Origin: CAVVFX01 sp963777595
GTDB lineage: Bacteria > Acidobacteriota > Terriglobia > Bryobacterales > Bryobacteraceae
Assembly: GCA_963777595.1 (NCBI GenBank)
Contig: CAVZRE010000019.1
Location: 1-64,000, forward strand
DNA length: 64,000 nt
Direction: 5' to 3'
Positions 1 to 9,308 of this stretch are shown piece by piece. Each line of letters opens with the position of its first letter. Within the stretch, counting starts at the first letter, position 1. Made by a program: the position numbers and the translations under genes. The notes under the pieces are model-generated. The model was not told the origin of the DNA. It did no database searches and saw only the letters and a list, made by a program, of their open reading frames with translations.

Positions 1-1082
1 GAAAAGACCCTACATTCGCTGCTGTATTTACCCTTTACAATGCGGGTTCGCCGAGTGTGTACGCGGACATTGATCGCGAGAAGGCGGAGAAGGTCGGGCT
101 TTCGATAACCGACGTGTTCTCGACTCTGCAGTTGTATACGGGATCGCAATATGTAAACGATTTCAACTTTCTGGGGAGAACCTATCCTGTATTCGCCCAA
201 GGGGACCAGCAGTTTCGTCAGACGTCTGACGAAATGGCGCGCCTCAAGGTCCGAAATGCGAGTGGCCAAATGGTGCCGATCGGAACGGTAGCATCGTTCC
301 AAGACAGGACCACACCGTACCGAGTACCGCGCTACAACCTCTATCCTGCTTCGGAAGTGATGGGCGAAGCGGCACCCGGTGTTTCTTCGGGAGCTGCGCT
401 GGATCGCATTGGTCAACTCGCCACCGAGAACCTTCCGCCTGGCATGACGTTCGAGTGGACGGATCTGGCGTACCAGCAGGCGAAGAAAGGCATTCCGACA
501 GTGGCGATCTTCGGAGCGTCGGCTCTTTTCGTATTCCTGGTGCTTGCTGCACAGTATGAAAGCTGGAAGATCCCATTGGCAATCGTACTGATCGTACCGA
601 TGTGTTTGCTTGCGGCCACTACCGGGCTCAACATTCGAACGATGCCAATCGATATTCTCGCGCAGATCGGCTTCGTTGTGCTCTTGGGATTAGCAGCCAA
701 GAACGCAATTTTGATCGTGGAGTTTGCGAAGCAGCGACAAGACCATGACGGTGTCGACGCCCAGGAAGCAGCTGTGCATTCTGCCCATGTACGTCTGCGC
801 CCGATCCTGATGACCTCGCTCGCGTTTATCGCAGGTGTGGCGCCGCTCGCAGTTGCACACGGGGCGGGCTCCGAAATGCGGCAGTCGCTCGGAACCACAG
901 TGTTCTTCGGAATGCTCGGGGTAACCATTTTTGGCCTTATGTTTACACCCGCCTTCTACACACTCGTTCGCAAGGCCAAGCGGGAGGGATTGCCCCACCG
1001 ACCGCTGGTCTCCGCTGGCATAGGTCTGAGCGTCTTGGCACTTGGCCTTTTCCTCCAGGGCTGTTCGGTCGGCCCTAGGTAA
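1..1082 (+). CDS. RND efflux permease (HAE1/AcrB family), C-terminal part, gene cut by the window start
   Basis: This is the inner-membrane pump subunit of a tripartite RND drug exporter. The reading frame is open from base 3, so the true start lies outside the window; a GTG at 57 is internal. Recognisable AcrB-type stretches are the docking/porter region (DIDREKAEKVGLS, YVNDFNFLG) and the C-terminal membrane half with FLVLAAQYESW and GLAAKNAILIVEFA. The frame does not stop after the last membrane helix. It runs on into a second hydrophobic segment ending in LFLQGCSVGPR, which is the lipobox of a NodT-type lipoprotein, and then stops at 1080-1082. The permease and the next gene's signal peptide are therefore fused in frame. 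Confidence 0.9.
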   Translation, partial: KDPTFAAVFTLYNAGSPSVYADIDREKAEKVGLSITDVFSTLQLYTGSQYVNDFNFLGRTYPVFAQGDQQFRQTSDEMARLKVRNASGQMVPIGTVASFQDRTTPYRVPRYNLYPASEVMGEAAPGVSSGAALDRIGQLATENLPPGMTFEWTDLAYQQAKKGIPTVAIFGASALFVFLVLAAQYESWKIPLAIVLIVPMCLLAATTGLNIRTMPIDILAQIGFVVLLGLAAKNAILIVEFAKQRQDHDGVDAQEAAVHSAHVRLRPILMTSLAFIAGVAPLAVAHGAGSEMRQSLGTTVFFGMLGVTIFGLMFTPAFYTLVRKAKREGLPHRPLVSAGIGLSVLALGLFLQGCSVGPR

Positions 1083-1090
1083 AATCTCCG

Positions 1091-2443
1091 GTGCCAGGAA
1101 TCGACATGGTTCCCTTTCATCACAAGGTGGAAACATCGAACAACAGTGCTAGCTCGGCCCCATCACTCGATCAGTGGTGGGCCGGGTTCAATGATCCGAC
1201 GCTGGTTTCGGTCGTTGAGCGGACTCTGAGTCAAAACTTGGACCTGGCTGCATCGCTCGAACGAGTCAACCAGGCGCGCGCGCTCGCCGCGGGCGCTGGC
1301 GCTAAATTGTATCCCGCAGGGGAGCTTGACGCGTCCGCAGCCGCCGTACGTCAGAGTTTACAGGGAGACCTGGGCACGATCTCCAGCCGGGCTCCGACTT
1401 TCAGACGGAACATTCACGAGTACACGATCGGGCCGGCCGCGAGCTGGGAACTCGATATCGCAGGCGGGATTCGTCGTAACGCAGCGGCGGCAAGAGATGA
1501 AGTTCAAGCCGCGGAGGCGGACCGGATCGGCACCCGCATCATGGTGGCCGGCGATGCGGCTGACGCTTATCTGCAGATTCGTGGTTATCAGGCGCGGCTC
1601 GTTATTGCGGAAGATCAGATCGACAAGGATGAACAGTTACTGAAACTGGTACAAAATCGATACGACGCGGGCGCTGCGACCAGACGTGAGATCGCCCAGG
1701 CGGAGGCACTGTTGCAGCAGGCTCGTGCAACAATTCCCGGTTTGCGGCTCTCGCTTGAAAAGCAGCTAAATCGCTTGGATGTGTTGATGGGTGCACAACC
1801 GGGCACCTACGCCCGAGAGCTCGATACTGCTAAACCAATCCCGTCAATTCCAGCCATCGCAAACCAACAGCCGACAGACGTTCTCCGCCGGCGGCCCGAC
1901 ATTATCGCCGCAGAGAGACGGCTCGCCGCTTCGAATGAGCGAATCGGTGTGGCCGTCGCCGACTACTACCCGAAACTTTCTCTTTCGGGACTGCTGGGTT
2001 TCGACAGCTTGAATTCCGGACACTTATTCACGGCAGCCGCCTTTCAACCAGCTGCGGTAGGTGGTCTACGGTGGCGATTGTTTGACTTTGGCCGCGTCGA
2101 TGCCGAGGTCAAGCAAGCTCGCGGGGCAAACGCCGAGGCCTTGATAGCGTATCGGCTAGCTGTTTTGAAGGCCGCCGAGGATGTTGAGAACGCTCTTGCT
2201 TCGCTTGCCGAAACGCAGGCGTATATTGTGGAAATCCAAGGAGAAGTGCAATCGCTGACTCGCGCGCGAGACCTCTCTCAAGAGGCATACCGTGCTGGAT
2301 CCATCACTCTGACTGACGTATTGGATGCAGATCGCGAACTGCTTACAGCTCAGGACCAATTGGACGCGAACCGGACAGACGCGGCTCGCGCTGCCGTAGG
2401 TGTGTTCCGTGCATTTGGCGGTGGATGGCAGGCTCCACACTAG
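1091..2443 (+). CDS. NodT-family outer membrane factor lipoprotein of an RND efflux system, N-terminus frameshifted
   Basis: Outer membrane channel of the tripartite efflux pump (OprM/NodT family, two OEP domains). The body is complete: LDQWWAGFNDP near the start, a DVLRRRPDIIAAERRL repeat boundary in the middle, and a second OEP repeat ending in YRAGSITLTDVLDADRELL. The GTG at 1091 is only the first start in this frame. The family's lipobox (LQGCSVGPR) sits just upstream in the frame of the permease. Adding one base after the TA at 1080-1081 would join the two frames as CSVGPRYKSP. Without it the product would not be lipidated or exported. Real mutation and sequencing error cannot be told apart here. 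Confidence 0.88.
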   Translation: MPGIDMVPFHHKVETSNNSASSAPSLDQWWAGFNDPTLVSVVERTLSQNLDLAASLERVNQARALAAGAGAKLYPAGELDASAAAVRQSLQGDLGTISSRAPTFRRNIHEYTIGPAASWELDIAGGIRRNAAAARDEVQAAEADRIGTRIMVAGDAADAYLQIRGYQARLVIAEDQIDKDEQLLKLVQNRYDAGAATRREIAQAEALLQQARATIPGLRLSLEKQLNRLDVLMGAQPGTYARELDTAKPIPSIPAIANQQPTDVLRRRPDIIAAERRLAASNERIGVAVADYYPKLSLSGLLGFDSLNSGHLFTAAAFQPAAVGGLRWRLFDFGRVDAEVKQARGANAEALIAYRLAVLKAAEDVENALASLAETQAYIVEIQGEVQSLTRARDLSQEAYRAGSITLTDVLDADRELLTAQDQLDANRTDAARAAVGVFRAFGGGWQAPH

Positions 2444-2448
2444 TGCGC

Positions 2449-2526
2449 TAACTTGATTGCGGGTAGCGTCGCGACGTAGTGGCGACCGTCATAGCACCAG
2501 CCGATTTGCGGTGTACTCCAGGCTAC
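2449..2526 (-). pseudogene. Fragment of a DnaA domain IV-like helix-turn-helix gene
   Basis: Read on the minus strand, this stretch encodes WSTPQIGWCYDGRHYVATL. It closely matches the WSTPQIGRFYNGRHHTTVL helix-turn-helix of the intact DnaA-like gene at 6176-6667. Only about 26 codons survive and there is no start or stop context. It is a relic of a second copy of the same accessory module. The rest of 2444-2739 shows no recognisable gene. Confidence 0.6.
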
Positions 2527-2739
2527 TCCGATGAACACATGCGCGCCGCTCTCGAAATGAACATTCCAAATTACGCCAGTTCGATAGTTACCGCGCGGAG
2601 GAAATCGTGGCCGCGCTCACAGCGCTCGCCAAACCTAGACTCGGCGTAGCCAGTTGATTTTCGGCCGCGCCGGAAACCGTGGATCAGTGCGAGAGGTGTG
2701 AAGCTGTCTGTGAAGCATGAACTTTGTTTCGAGGTGCAG

Positions 2740-4380
2740 CTATACCACTCGCCGAGCACGTTTCGTTTCAGGCCCTATGAGGAAGGCCGCGCTAATAGAA
2801 CTGGCGAGCGCAAGTCCTGCCGCAAGCCAGAGCACGAGGCGATAGCCAGCGAGAAAAGCTTCGTCGACCGCTTTGCGCGCCATCGGGTCATCTGTTTCGA
2901 TGGCGGCAAGCTTAGAACGCTCTGCTTCAACTTGAGCGCTCACCTCGGGCGAGACGTTTAGATGCTTGAGGTTCTGAGCCAGCGCAGTCTGAAAAATACC
3001 GCTGAGCAGCGCACCGAACACCGCGACAGCCAACAAAGCCGCTATGCGCGAAATAGCATTATTTACTCTCGAAGCGGTCCCCGCGCGTCTTTGATCGACG
3101 GAGTTCATTACGGTCGTGGTAAGCGGAGCCACACTAATCGCCATGCCAAGCCCGAGCACGACGAGCGCCGGAAAGAACATGGTCCAGTACGATCCCCCGA
3201 TGTAAAGCCGCGTGCATAGCGCAAAGCCAGTTGCCACGACTAACGGGCCGATTATCAAGGGGGCTTTTGCGCCATATCGGTCGAGCAGCCCGCCCGACCA
3301 GCGGGACAACAAAAACATCAGCAGGATGAAGGGGAGGAGAGCAGCGCCAGCCTCCGTCGGGGTGTAGCCCTGTACCTGGATTAAATCCAAGGGCAGGAAG
3401 AACAGCATGCCACTCAAGGCAGAATAGAGAAAGAGTGTCAGCAGATTCGCGCCGCTGAAACTGCGGGAGCGGAACAGCCCGAGAGGGAGCATCGGCGACG
3501 GTGAGCGCGCCTCCCAAAATAAAAGCCCAACTAAGAGGATTCCGCGCCCCCTAATCCGATAGCGGGCATCGCATTGATCAGGCTGAAGACGATACCACCC
3601 AGCCCGAGTACGGCAAGAGACGCCCCCTGCCCAGTCGAACCGACTGCGATCGATAGGCTCCGCTGGGCTCTCGGGAACTTTCCAGACACTCAGTAATAGT
3701 GACCGCTAGACCCAAGGGGGCACATTAATAAAGAACACCCACCGCCAGGAACCGTGCTGGGTGAACCATCCTCCAAGCACGGGGCCGACTGACGCGGTTA
3801 TGGAAGTGAAACCGGACCATGTGCCGATCGCACGGCCGCGTTCCTCCTCCGAAAAATTAGCGCTAATCAGCGCTAGACTGCCGGGGATCGCAATGCTCCA
3901 CCCAATCCCCTGAACGCCTCTGGCGGCAACCAGCGATCCAATGTTGGGCGCGCAACCGCACCAGATGGAGGCGGCAGCGAAGATCGCAACGCCTACAACG
4001 AAAACCTTGCGCCGGCCGTATAAGACCCCCAGAACGCCACCGACCAATAGTAGCGCCGCGAGGAACAACGCGTACGCCTCGACCACCCATTGAACATCGG
4101 ACAGCGTGGCGTGAAGCGCGGATTGTAAGGCCGGCAAGGCTACGTTTACAACTGTCCCGTCGATGAATGCCATACTCGAACCGAGGATCGTCGCAGCCAA
4201 AATCCAAGGTCCACTCACAGCAGCGGGCTGAGAGCATGGACTACTGCGGATTGCGGCTTCGTCGCAGGGAGGCCTCGCGAAAAGTGCCCATTGATATATT
4301 TTCCGCCCAGGCACTGGATGCGTGGGTGGACTTTTTTCCCCCCCTTTCGGATCATGTTTGCCAGACAATTTAAATGGCAT
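2740..4380 (-). pseudogene. DHA2/EmrB-type MFS drug transporter, broken by several frameshifts
   Basis: Proton-driven multidrug exporter with 14 helices in the intact family. The N-terminal half (3706-4380) has the family start ILGSSMAFIDGTVVNVALPALQ and the WVVEAYALFLAALLL and GRRKVFVVG motifs. The C-terminal half (2740-3492) holds the later helices with GAALLPFILLMFLLSR. Between them the coding signal jumps frame several times: INVP then LGLAV in one frame, WKVPESPAEPIDRSRFDWAG in another, LAVLGLGGIVFSLINA in a third. At least three indels are needed to rebuild one protein, so it is probably dead. The true start is probably inside the first 60 codons, because the first part has no family resemblance. 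Confidence 0.85.
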
Positions 4381-4471
4381 CCTGCGCCAGTGACGCGAGC
4401 ATCCCGGTATACGATCTAACTCACCCGGCGAATCTAAAAGGGGTGGTCGATAATTGGCGAACGTTTCGGGG

Positions 4472-4491
4472 GAACTGCCGATTGGCAGTTC
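4472..4491. repeat. Perfect inverted repeat between the MFS and abiEii genes
   Basis: Arms GAACTGCC and GGCAGTTC are separated by GATT, giving an 8-bp stem and 4-nt loop. It lies downstream of abiEii and about 90 bp upstream of the MFS start, all on the minus strand. No T-run follows it, so it is not a classic intrinsic terminator. An operator for the MFS gene is an equal possibility. Confidence 0.45.
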
Positions 4492-4558
4492 GTACCACGG
4501 CCAGCAATCTTGAGCACTCCGATTCTTTCCGTCTTACTGACGTTCGGGTGCGGTCATC

Positions 4559-5461
4559 TTATAGCCAAGGTCCGCCGGCGTTCCACATGGAAATTGGTCT
4601 GCCACCGGATGCGGCGGTCAATAATGGTAAGGCAAAGCGGCGCACTTCCACGACGAGTTGTTCGAGATCGTTCGTATCTTCAGTGAACCGGCTTCGTCGA
4701 ATAAAGGCGCGCCACTGGAGGGACCTGGCAGGATCAGCGTAGTAGGTCTGGGTCAGTCCAATAGGCTCAGTCTCAATTGGCGTTTCGCGGTGCCGGAAGG
4801 TGGCTCGTACCGCTTCCACCAGCAGTGCACCATTAAACGAATACAGGCGAGAGAGAAGAGCGAGATCGTAGTAATCTTTCAATCGGCTGTTCAGCAGTCC
4901 GAGTTTGGTGAGCGCCTCCAATTTCTCTGCAACAACGGTTTCCTTCGGGTAAGCAAGCAGCACGGGGGCCGGGAAATCCAGCAGCGTCGGATATTCCACC
5001 TGTGTCGGCGCCGGCACGATGACATCTCCAAACCCGATATCAATCTGCATCGGAATGCGCGCCCGCGCGAGAGTCGCGATGAATGTGACCCTAACCCCTT
5101 CATATTCCGCGCCCTCTTTGATCCGCGCGACCTCGATGGATGTCGGATCGAATTCGATGCCATCAGGTTCAGTGCGGACGTTGCATACTGACCGTACAAC
5201 GTCAGAGATGTGGTCCAGTTCGTTGCTTGTCCTCCCTGCGAGATCGATGTCCATCGTGGGGCGGGAGACTGGTGCCTGCCATGCCGTCAGAAGGAGCGCG
5301 CCTTTCAGTACAAACCGGTCAACGACTGAAGAACTGGCGAGCCGATAGAGAAATCGTTCCATCGCGAAATATTGGAGTAGCTCTTGGAACGGTCGGGATT
5401 GGGCGCGTGACTGGTTCAGAAGGCGTTGCCGAACGGAAGCACCAATGTCGCGGCCACTCAA
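4559..5461 (-). CDS. abiEii: AbiEii/AbiGii-family nucleotidyltransferase toxin (type IV toxin-antitoxin)
   Basis: Toxin of an AbiE system; the family transfers nucleotides to RNA targets and causes growth arrest or abortive infection. The signature is visible at residues 50-75: FVLKGALLLTAW followed by RPTMDIDLAG, the DxD nucleotidyltransferase site. A later motif, ETVVAEKLEALTKLG with SRLKDYYDL, also fits the family. Length (300 aa) is normal. It starts with TTG at 5461 and overlaps the abiEi stop by four bases (TTGA), so the two genes are translationally coupled. The last residues, near 4559, look unrelated to the family and may have been altered by an end-of-module rearrangement. Confidence 0.88.
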   Translation of the reverse strand: MSGRDIGASVRQRLLNQSRAQSRPFQELLQYFAMERFLYRLASSSVVDRFVLKGALLLTAWQAPVSRPTMDIDLAGRTSNELDHISDVVRSVCNVRTEPDGIEFDPTSIEVARIKEGAEYEGVRVTFIATLARARIPMQIDIGFGDVIVPAPTQVEYPTLLDFPAPVLLAYPKETVVAEKLEALTKLGLLNSRLKDYYDLALLSRLYSFNGALLVEAVRATFRHRETPIETEPIGLTQTYYADPARSLQWRAFIRRSRFTEDTNDLEQLVVEVRRFALPLLTAASGGRPISMWNAGGPWL

Positions 5462-6072
5462 AGGATGGACTCCAGGTACGGCCGGATGATTCTTTCCACC
5501 CGATTGATTTTGGCGAAGTCCGAAACGGCCTTGAAATCTGGTTTCCGCTTCCGTTCTCGGTAGGTGCGAAGAGCTTCGATTGCGACGTCAATCCCGATTT
5601 TGTTCCGGTATTTGAAGGAGTCCGCAATGCTCTTCTCGGGCGAATAAATTCGAACTGGTGCGCCATCAATGCTGACGACGTTGATGCCGGAACTGAACGA
5701 GGGTTCCGAATACCAAAAGGCGCGGACCGGGATGCCATCGATCTTTGGGATTTGACTGTGGCTGGGAAGCGCAATGTCGACGAAGTGTGGCACCTGGGTT
5801 GTTAGACCGTGGTGAGCGAGAGCCGAAATGAGGCAGATTACCCCCCGCGGAACTCGCATAGAGATCGGGACGACGTCCGGACTGGTGAGTTGTGGCGCGG
5901 AAGCGAGTCGGTAGAGGCCTCTACCGACCTGTTCGAGTTCACCAGCGTCCCTTAGGGCGTATAGCGTGCGCGGGTGTACCCCAAGCCGGATCGCGTTGCT
6001 CGTCCGAAGCATACCGCCGTTCTGAACGAAGAGCGAACGTGCCTTGCTAAACCCTGTCTCGACGGCTGGCAT
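5458..6072 (-). CDS. abiEi: AbiEi-family antitoxin (type IV toxin-antitoxin)
   Basis: Antitoxin and transcriptional repressor partner of the downstream AbiEii toxin. The N-terminal winged-helix region reads NGGMLRTSNAIRLGVHPRTLYALRDAGELEQVGRGLYRL, followed by the AbiEi core (VICLISALAHHGLTTQ) and ending YSPEKSIADSFKYR. The frame is open back to 6255, but family similarity begins only after MPAVETGFSKARS, so the ATG at 6072 is chosen. The ribosome-binding site there is weak. In known AbiE systems this protein represses its own promoter; no clear inverted-repeat operator is visible upstream here, unlike at the second AbiE locus in this window. Confidence 0.87.
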   Translation of the reverse strand: MPAVETGFSKARSLFVQNGGMLRTSNAIRLGVHPRTLYALRDAGELEQVGRGLYRLASAPQLTSPDVVPISMRVPRGVICLISALAHHGLTTQVPHFVDIALPSHSQIPKIDGIPVRAFWYSEPSFSSGINVVSIDGAPVRIYSPEKSIADSFKYRNKIGIDVAIEALRTYRERKRKPDFKAVSDFAKINRVERIIRPYLESIL

Positions 6073-6175
6073 TGTATAGAACCTGCGGATATTGTAGCTG
6101 ATCTCCGAGTTATCTATCCATAACGATGCCCTGGTCTCCACCACCTGGCGAGACAGTGATGCCTGATCAAGCCTG

Positions 6176-6667
6176 TCACTCCGCTGTGGCGCCCGCGTCC
6201 TTATGCCTTCCTCCGCAATTCGAACCGAAATCGCTAGCGAGCTTGGTAACTTCACGAGGCAAGACTTGACCGCTCATCAAACGGTGCAGGATGCGGTCCC
6301 CAAGCTCGTCAATGAAATTGTTTGACCACGCCAACGGACGAGATGGCGATTCGCACGCGGCAACCGGCTGCAGATCTCCACTTAGCACCTCCAGCAAAGC
6401 ATCGACGCTCGGCTCTTGTTTTCGGAGGCGTTCAACCTTCTCGATCGCGTGGAGGACCGTGGTGTGGTGACGTCCGTTGTAGAACCGCCCGATTTGCGGG
6501 GTGCTCCAGCCTCCTACGTGCTTTGCCAGGTACATTGAGATCTGTCGGCTAAAGCATTCGCCATGTCTGTTTCCGGGCACTCGGCCGGGGCCTAGGTACG
6601 CCGACACAGTTGTCTCGATTTGCGGCAATGAAACTCGCCAGACTCGTGCCTCCTTCCTATCGAACAT
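6176..6667 (-). CDS. DnaA domain IV-like helix-turn-helix protein
   Basis: The central part carries the DnaA C-terminal DNA-binding signature: ISMYLAKH, WSTPQIGRFYNGRHHTTVLHAIEKVE. The GRHHTTV loop corresponds to the DnaA-box reading element. Domains I-III, including the AAA+ ATPase, are absent, and the 163-aa protein ends in an unrelated tail. It overlaps the end of the broken repA gene by 11 bp and precedes the AbiE pair, so repA, dnaA-like, abiEi and abiEii read in one direction. An accessory replication or regulatory role in a plasmid-derived module is inferred from this context. Confidence 0.75.
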   Translation of the reverse strand: MFDRKEARVWRVSLPQIETTVSAYLGPGRVPGNRHGECFSRQISMYLAKHVGGWSTPQIGRFYNGRHHTTVLHAIEKVERLRKQEPSVDALLEVLSGDLQPVAACESPSRPLAWSNNFIDELGDRILHRLMSGQVLPREVTKLASDFGSNCGGRHKDAGATAE

Positions 6668-7672
6668 TGGCCCCTCCCGAAGAAAGCACCGCGGAGGCCC
6701 GGTCCACCCATAACCCTGTGCCAGTCGTATCCATCGCGGCCGGACACTCAGGCCACATCGTCCGGATCAAGTCCAGCCACCCTTCGAGCCGTTCTCGAAA
6801 CTTCCGAGGCCTGGCATAGTCCGAACTGCCGAGTTGGTTCACCAACCCGAATGCTCCGAACAAGCGGCACCCGTTCACGCCCCTTGGCCATGAAGCACCG
6901 ATAGGAAAGCCACATGAACAAATCGAGAGCCGCCGGAGAACAGGAGAGCGCCTTCGCCGCCTCCATATCGGTCGGGATCGGATGGCTCATGATCTCGTTG
7001 AAGAATTCGTGACTGAGGACGATTTCGTTTTGAAAGCCGCCCGGGAAGTGTTGCCTGATCTGCATCGCGCGAATACCAGATCCGCGCTTCGCTCATGAAG
7101 TTGAACCGAGCCCGATGCACAACTGCGGCCCGTTCTCGTTGCATGTCGGTGCCGAAGAAGATCGTTGCACCGAAGATGCGCTGGAAGGCGGCGACCAGCC
7201 TTCGGTACTGTGTCCCGCCCTGCTGCATACCGAATGAGTCAAGCATCTCCGCTGCGCTTCGAAACTGAATCGTCTGGCTCTGCTGGCGGATTGCCAACGT
7301 GGCGAGGAAGATCGGAATGAGCCGGTCCTGGCCCCACGGAAGACCGTACGACGGATGGCCGGTCACCTGGAGCGAGAACTGGCCGTTGCGCCTCTCGTGG
7401 AGCAACTGGCCGGCTGCGGGCTTCTTGATCGGCAGTCCGCAGAGCACGAACGGCCGTGACGCAAACCCAAGATTCTGATTCGCCTCCTGACGTTTCAGAC
7501 GGACGCAGGCGATGGCCTCGGCGCGCCGAAGTTTCTGTTTTGAGACGACCAGGTCGCCGGGAAGACTGCGAAGAATCGACCCGGCAGATTGAAAGCCGTG
7601 GTGTTGGTGCGCTCCCGTTCTGGTCGAGAACGACTGTGATCTATTGTTCAAATGCTCACCTCGCGGCGACAT
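6657..7672 (-). pseudogene. repA: Plasmid replication initiator RepA (RepA_C family, PF04796-like), frameshifted
   Basis: Replication initiator of plasmid type. Conserved blocks occur in order across three frames: FVLCGLPIKKPAAGQLLHERRNGQF, YGLPWGQDRLIPIFLATLAIRQQS, EMLDSFGMQQGG, FQRIFGATIFFGTD, then FQNEIVLSHEFFNEI and LDLFMWLSYRCF, and finally FGAFGLVNQLGSSDYARPRKFRERLEGWL. Frame changes fall near 7040 and 6863, each fixable by one base. With the DnaA-like gene behind it, this marks a plasmid or integrated-plasmid origin for the 4.5-7.7 kb block. It is non-functional as it stands unless the indels are assembly errors. Confidence 0.82.
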
Positions 7673-7868
7673 CGCCGGACGTTCCGGCGAGTCCTCAAGG
7701 CGAGGCTTTCAGGTGGGCAAATCGGAAGCTAAAGCAGGACCCTTCTCGTTACTGCGATTAATGCGTTAAGAAGGGCAAAAGCAAAATACGCTGAAACGGC
7801 ACGGTTTTCTATGTTCAGTATTTACCGCCATGGACGCATATGTTCTTTATTTACAATCCACGACTAGA

Positions 7869-7913
7869 TTCCCAAGCTGGACGTCGCGGGTTCGAACCCC
7901 GTCTCCCGCTCCA
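7869..7913 (+). other. 3' half of a tRNA-Gly(CCC) gene, attachment-site relic
   Basis: The 45 bases run from the anticodon loop (TTCCCAA, anticodon CCC) through the 3' anticodon stem, a T-arm (GCGGG-TTCGAAC-CCCGT), acceptor strand CTCCCGC, discriminator T and CCA. The 5' half is missing: the bases before the loop do not pair with GCTGG. A break inside the anticodon loop is typical of att sites used by tyrosine integrases, and an integrase gene ends only 124 bp away. The intact tRNA is not in this window. Confidence 0.78.
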
Positions 7914-8036
7914 TCTTTTCAATAACTTGGAAAGAATCCAAAAACAAGCTTTACTCCGTTTACTCCGTTTTTTTCCTGAAGCTGCCTGAATGGCCGATTT
8001 CGCGACCATCCACCCTCCCCTGAATCGCAGGGTTCA

Positions 8037-9143
8037 TTATTGAATCACCTCGAACTCGAGGCGCTTCGCGGCGTCGATCTTCTGCTGCACGCCGCTGATT
8101 GAATACACTTCCAGGCTGACGCCCAGCCCGTGGCCTCGCTGATCGGCCGCTACCTTGTCGTCGATCTTTGCCCGCCGTGAAAGGCTGGCGTTCGTCCGCC
8201 TCAGAACCTGGAATGTCGCCCATTGCAGCCCGACCGTTTCCAGTGCGGGGCGCATGTCGCGCTTCCAGACGTTGTCCCGTCTCAGCGGAGTCTCCCGCTC
8301 GGACGGAAACAGGTATGTCTCCGGCCCAGTTTTGAGCAGGAGCGTCTGCCACGCCTTCAGATCCGCGACCGTACCCGGCGACAGGCCGACCGTTCGGGAC
8401 GTCCGTTTCCCCTTGCGGCCCTTCGGCGTATCAACGTCGCCCTTGTACACCCGCTTGTCGACAAGCACGGATTGTTCGGAGATTTTGCCGAGCTGGATCG
8501 CGAGGATCTCGCCCGGACGCATCCCATCGAACACCGCCATCCGAAAGATCAGGCGGGCTCGGGTATCGAGCACCGAAAGCGCCAGGCGGATCTCTTCCGG
8601 CGACATGACCCGCTTTTCCCCCTCCGGCTTCCCGGCCGGAGTGAAGAGCGCTGCCGACGGATTCGAATCGACCAGACCGTCGCTGAGTGCGGTCTTGAAG
8701 ATGCCGTTGAGGTCCCACCGCAAGTGGTCCACAACGCTGCGCGAGAGATTCTCGGCCTTCTTGTCCAGGAATAATTGCATCTGGTCCCGCGTGATCGTCC
8801 GGAGCAGTTGAGCGCCGAACGCCGGAATCAGATGGAACATCATCCTGGGCTCAGTTGTCATTCGTGTTGACTCCTTCCATTTCCGATGACACATCGGCAT
8901 GAAGACCTCTTCGAGGTAAACGCCGAATGTGTAGAGCGGTTTTTGCGTTTGGCCAGCATCCTCGTTTGTGCGCTTCAGGATGACAGCCATCAAGGCCTCG
9001 GCTTCGCCCTTGCCCATTTCGCTGACGCGGCCAAGCACCCTCGACTTCCGGTGTCCGTCCTCCCACCACTGGCCAACCCAGACTTTGGTCTTGCCATGCT
9101 TGCGGGAGCGAACACTCCCCTTCTGGTATCGTTTGCGACGCAT
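8037..9143 (-). CDS. Tyrosine recombinase/phage-type integrase
   Basis: Site-specific recombinase of an integrated element. The N-terminal SAM-like/core-binding part contains YLEEVFMPMCHRKWKES. The catalytic part shows the first Arg in GMRPGEILAIQ, a second Arg in VLRRTNASL, the RGHG histidine and the nucleophile Tyr in LEVYSIS near the C-terminus. The frame is open to 9248, but the family start MRRKRYQKGSV lies at 9143; the extra N-terminal residues are translated dyad repeats. It lies next to the tRNA-Gly half at 7869-7913, its probable attachment site. It appears intact. Confidence 0.9.
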   Translation of the reverse strand: MRRKRYQKGSVRSRKHGKTKVWVGQWWEDGHRKSRVLGRVSEMGKGEAEALMAVILKRTNEDAGQTQKPLYTFGVYLEEVFMPMCHRKWKESTRMTTEPRMMFHLIPAFGAQLLRTITRDQMQLFLDKKAENLSRSVVDHLRWDLNGIFKTALSDGLVDSNPSAALFTPAGKPEGEKRVMSPEEIRLALSVLDTRARLIFRMAVFDGMRPGEILAIQLGKISEQSVLVDKRVYKGDVDTPKGRKGKRTSRTVGLSPGTVADLKAWQTLLLKTGPETYLFPSERETPLRRDNVWKRDMRPALETVGLQWATFQVLRRTNASLSRRAKIDDKVAADQRGHGLGVSLEVYSISGVQQKIDAAKRLEFEVIQ

Positions 9144-9183
9144 GTGAGTTTTCGGCAGCCGTGCGCAGCCGATTCCAGCCGCC

Positions 9184-9221
9184 CTATTTCTGTTATAAAT
9201 ACCTATTTCACCCGGAAATAG
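9184..9221. repeat. Two adjacent copies of a dyad repeat in front of the integrase
   Basis: CTATTTC-n5-GAAATAG occurs at 9203-9221, and a degenerate neighbour, CTATTTC-n5-TAAATAC, at 9184-9202. Further copies lie at 9309-9327 and 9781-9805, always with a 5-nt spacer. The pair sits 41 bp upstream of the integrase start. Recombinase binding sites or an autoregulatory operator are both plausible. Confidence 0.6.
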
Positions 9222-9308
9222 ATCGACCCCAAAGCGTGGCCGAGGCATTGGCAGTGTTCTATCCGGATGGCGAAGCTATACAGTTCAGCCCGCTGAGGAA
9301 TGCGTGCC

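Noticed and set aside
7861..7913. Complete tRNA-Gly gene
   Set aside because: Only the 3' half is present; the bases before the anticodon loop do not form the stem and there is no D-arm or 5' acceptor strand.
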